From: Candidatus Falkowbacteria bacterium CG10_big_fil_rev_8_21_14_0_10_39_9
GTDB lineage: Bacteria; Patescibacteriota; Patescibacteriia; Patescibacteriales; UBA12465
Reading direction: 5' to 3'
Length of the DNA stretch: 9,027 nt
Assembly: GCA_002778645.1 (NCBI GenBank)
Contig: PFAQ01000060.1
Span: 1 to 9,027, forward strand
Under the pieces are notes generated by a model that did not search any database, had not been told where the DNA came from, and saw only the letters and a program-made list of their open reading frames with translations. Position numbers and translations under genes: made by a program. Position 1 is the stretch's first letter; every line of letters begins with the position of its first letter. Shown here piece by piece: positions 7,282-9,027 of the stretch.

Positions 7282-7965
7282 TTAAGCCTCAACCCTAATC
7301 TTATTAATATCAACTAACGGCTGATTCTTAGAAGTTTCTGGATTATAGGTTTTATAATAAAGCTCAATTAATTCTTGGGTATCCATTTGGTGAACGTCAA
7401 CCCCCAAAGATGACAGAGCCCCACCAATGCTGTCCACACGACGATATAAAGATTCTTTGTATTTTAAAAATTTTGATTCCTTTAATTTCAAAGAGGTGGC
7501 TGGTTTAAAAGCCTCAGTCAAAGAAGTAAAAAAGCTTTTGCGCTGATCACTAATCGGACTATAAGGCACCACCACATAAAAACGTTTATTCATAATCTTC
7601 CCAATAGAAATCAATTCCTTAATATATTCAATATATTCTGCGGTCTGAATTTTAAGCAATTTATTGGTTTGTTCTTTCTCTCGCTGACTCAAGTACTCTA
7701 AATAACTACTAATATTTAATTCCCGAGACTGAATCACAATTTGAATCATGGAGCTAATATTATTTAAAAAGCCAACATAGGCAGAAATGACAGCATTCTG
7801 TTCATCTTCGCTCTTTAGAGAAAAGTTAATACTAGAAATAGCTAACACCGCCCGCAAGGTACCATCACGCATAATTACGGTGTTATCCTTAATTTCCGCA
7901 ATATCTAAATATTGCTGAGTGGAGACGGCCACTTTATTTCGAATCATTTTATTTTGCTCAGCCAT
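7282..7965 (-). CDS. VirB4/TraC N-terminal-domain-like protein
   Basis: This 227-residue soluble protein resembles the N-terminal domain of TraC/VirB4-type ATPases, encoded as a free polypeptide. Recognisable stretches are DGTLRAVLAISSINFSLK (34-51), IQIVIQSRELNI (74-85), the strand KRFYVVVPYSP (127-137) and the helical end of the domain with LSSLGVDVHQM (184-194) and ELYYKTYNPE (201-210). There is no Walker A or B motif, so it should not hydrolyse ATP alone. A helical, charged segment at about 86-120 may form a coiled coil. It is followed after 21 bp by the ATPase gene, and the two lengths together (867 residues) are in the range of one full VirB4/TraC. Both genes have their own start and stop codons with an AT-rich spacer, so this looks like a stable split rather than a recent frameshift. 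Confidence is good for the domain, moderate for its role. Confidence 0.82.
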   Translation of the reverse strand: MAEQNKMIRNKVAVSTQQYLDIAEIKDNTVIMRDGTLRAVLAISSINFSLKSEDEQNAVISAYVGFLNNISSMIQIVIQSRELNISSYLEYLSQREKEQTNKLLKIQTAEYIEYIKELISIGKIMNKRFYVVVPYSPISDQRKSFFTSLTEAFKPATSLKLKESKFLKYKESLYRRVDSIGGALSSLGVDVHQMDTQELIELYYKTYNPETSKNQPLVDINKIRVEA

Positions 7966-7991
7966 GGTATTAGAAAATTATCATTTATAAA

Positions 7992-8432
7992 TTAAAGATT
8001 CTTAATGTTTTGAATATCATTTTCCCCTTTATACTTACCCTTAGTATCCACAATCAAAGACAATTCGGCTAATTGGGATTTATTTAAATTCTTATTAACC
8101 ACCACTTCTTCAAATTTAAATTCTTTATTCTCCTTGGCTTCAAAACTAGGTTGCCGATGATTCCAAACTCTGATTGCTGGTTTTTTAAAAGTCTGTAACA
8201 AGTTCAAAACGAAATAATGGAAAGGGCGGCCATTAACTTTCAAAAAGGCAAATATTCCCGAAACTATAAATATAAAAATACCAACGACTAAAAACAAACC
8301 AAAATCGAAAACTTTATAACAAATAAAAATCAACAGGGCCGCTCCTAAAAAAATCAAAAACTGACGCGTGGTTATCGGACCGATAATCTTAGCTTCCACA
8401 TCAATAAATTGTGGGACGGTATATTGTTGCAT
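7992..8432 (-). CDS. PrgI family (VirB3-like) membrane protein
   Basis: PrgI-type proteins are small inner-membrane components, VirB3-like in size and position, usually found next to VirB4-type ATPases. The 146 residues begin with the characteristic YTVPQFIDVEAKIIGPIT (4-21). Two close membrane segments follow (about 24-40 and 43-64), then the conserved-looking VNGRPFHYF (66-74) and KKPAIRVWNHR (83-93). The C-terminal 50 residues are charged, probably flexible and cytoplasmic, and less family-like. The order PrgI, VirB4 N-domain, VirB4 ATPase is the expected one for type IV secretion loci in Gram-positive bacteria and candidate phyla. The gene begins 4 bp after the stop codon of the preceding gene, so the two are probably translationally coupled. 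It ends 26 bp before the next gene. Confidence 0.9.
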   Translation of the reverse strand: MQQYTVPQFIDVEAKIIGPITTRQFLIFLGAALLIFICYKVFDFGLFLVVGIFIFIVSGIFAFLKVNGRPFHYFVLNLLQTFKKPAIRVWNHRQPSFEAKENKEFKFEEVVVNKNLNKSQLAELSLIVDTKGKYKGENDIQNIKNL

Positions 8433-8436
8433 ATTT

Positions 8437-9027
8437 TTAAAACTTTAAATCACTGTTCAAAGAAATAATGGCTTCCATCTCGGCTAAAGTTAAAAAATCC
8501 TGTTTTTTAGATTTTAAATCTTCAATAATTAAAGGAATGGTTTGCCCCTCACTCATACTAGCATTAATGATCTTCAAATAAAGCTTATTAACTGGACTCT
8601 GACGCCAAGCCGTAATTCCCGCTAAGCCCTTTTCATAGTCTTCCCCTTCTAAAAGTTTAATCCGACTTTTAATTTTTTTAGTAATGCCCACCGGATCTCT
8701 AGACATTCTTCTAAAATTAACCAAATCCAGATAGCGGAGCTCATCAATGGGATTCATGATTCTAATCGGTTTAATATCTTCCACTCGAGGTTTAATTTTA
8801 CTCTCAGTTGGACTCACAACTGGTGCTAGGACGACCTTAGGGGTCACTGGCTGAATTTTAGCCACCGGAGTTGGTGATACTACTGGAGCTATAACCGGAC
8901 TAGCAACCGCCGCTTTTTCCATAACTGAAAGCAAATCCGGCTTCGATTCTGTCTTGGGAATTACTGGAGCTACTAATTTAATCGGAGCAATTTCACGAGA
9001 CAAATCTATGCCGCTAGACAATTCGTG
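8437..9027 (-). CDS. proline/alanine-rich linker protein, 5' end cut by window edge
   Basis: The frame stays open to the right edge, so the true start probably lies beyond it. A TTG at 9021 could serve as a start, but two further in-frame codons (His, Glu) precede it. Numbering from that TTG gives 194 residues. The first part (about 10-85) is low-complexity and rich in Pro, Val, Ala, Ser and Lys, and carries APVVSPT twice (45-51 and 66-72), as expected of an extended, disordered linker. The second part (about 90-194) looks folded and mainly helical, with DELRYLDLVNFRRMSRDP (93-110) and a Glu/Lys-rich helical end. There is no hydrophobic segment in the visible part. It is directly upstream of the PrgI gene (4-bp gap), so it is likely to work with the secretion apparatus, perhaps as a cytoplasmic adaptor. 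I do not recognise the family. Confidence 0.75.
   Translation of the reverse strand, partial: HELSSGIDLSREIAPIKLVAPVIPKTESKPDLLSVMEKAAVASPVIAPVVSPTPVAKIQPVTPKVVLAPVVSPTESKIKPRVEDIKPIRIMNPIDELRYLDLVNFRRMSRDPVGITKKIKSRIKLLEGEDYEKGLAGITAWRQSPVNKLYLKIINASMSEGQTIPLIIEDLKSKKQDFLTLAEMEAIISLNSDLKF

Noticed and set aside
29..9027. Possible recoding of UGA as glycine, as in some candidate phyla
   Set aside because: Every recognised gene is full length with no in-frame TGA and ends in TAA, so the window gives no sign of recoding. It cannot formally exclude it, because no gene needs a TGA codon.
1..9027. Strand composition skew that might mark leading and lagging strands
   Set aside because: In eight sampled rows C outnumbered G on the + strand overall, but individual rows went both ways. 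A hand sample is too small and codon use confounds it.
1..9027. CRISPR arrays, tRNA genes, insertion sequences or attachment sites
   Set aside because: No spaced direct repeats, cloverleaf-like segments, transposase or integrase motifs, or terminal inverted repeats were seen on either strand.

Overview
The window looks like a chromosomal segment of an uncultivated, AT-rich bacterium, most likely a member of the Candidate Phyla Radiation (Patescibacteria, perhaps the Parcubacteria side). The placement is inferred from gene content and style: a PrgI-type protein followed by a two-piece VirB4/TraC-type ATPase, very short AT-rich intergenic gaps, TAA used for every stop codon, and no recognisable Shine-Dalgarno sequence before any start. 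No rRNA or ribosomal protein gene is present to fix the lineage.

Layout. (1) Positions 29-2113, + strand: a complete recG gene, ending in a bidirectional hairpin terminator at 2115-2147. (2) Positions 2152-2897: a small divergent cassette. A 102-residue two-pass membrane protein runs on the - strand and a 100-residue protein of unknown function runs on the + strand. Their promoters sit back to back in a 134-bp gap, with -35 boxes only 4 bp apart. A second bidirectional terminator at 2909-2937 closes the cassette. (3) From 2962 to the right edge: one tightly packed - strand operon. In transcription order it holds a proline-rich linker protein (cut by the window edge), a PrgI/VirB3-like membrane protein, a VirB4/TraC N-terminal-type protein, the VirB4-type ATPase, a single-pass protein with a VirB8/NTF2-like outer domain, a small single-pass protein with two cysteines, and radA. 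Gaps between these genes are 4-26 bp and no terminator is visible before the end of radA. No stretch longer than 300 bp lacks a gene.

How the genes may work together. The - strand operon encodes several inner-membrane and motor parts of a reduced type IV secretion or DNA-transfer apparatus. The VirB3-like protein, VirB4 ATPase and VirB8-like subunit form a recognisable core, and the two small proteins are possible lineage-specific parts. The last gene, radA, encodes a branch-migration ATPase known in other bacteria to help integrate incoming DNA. RecG, another branch-migration motor, lies nearby but in a separate transcription unit. A link between DNA transfer or uptake and recombination is an attractive hypothesis, but radA may be only a positional passenger. 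The parts of the operon beyond position 9027 cannot be judged.
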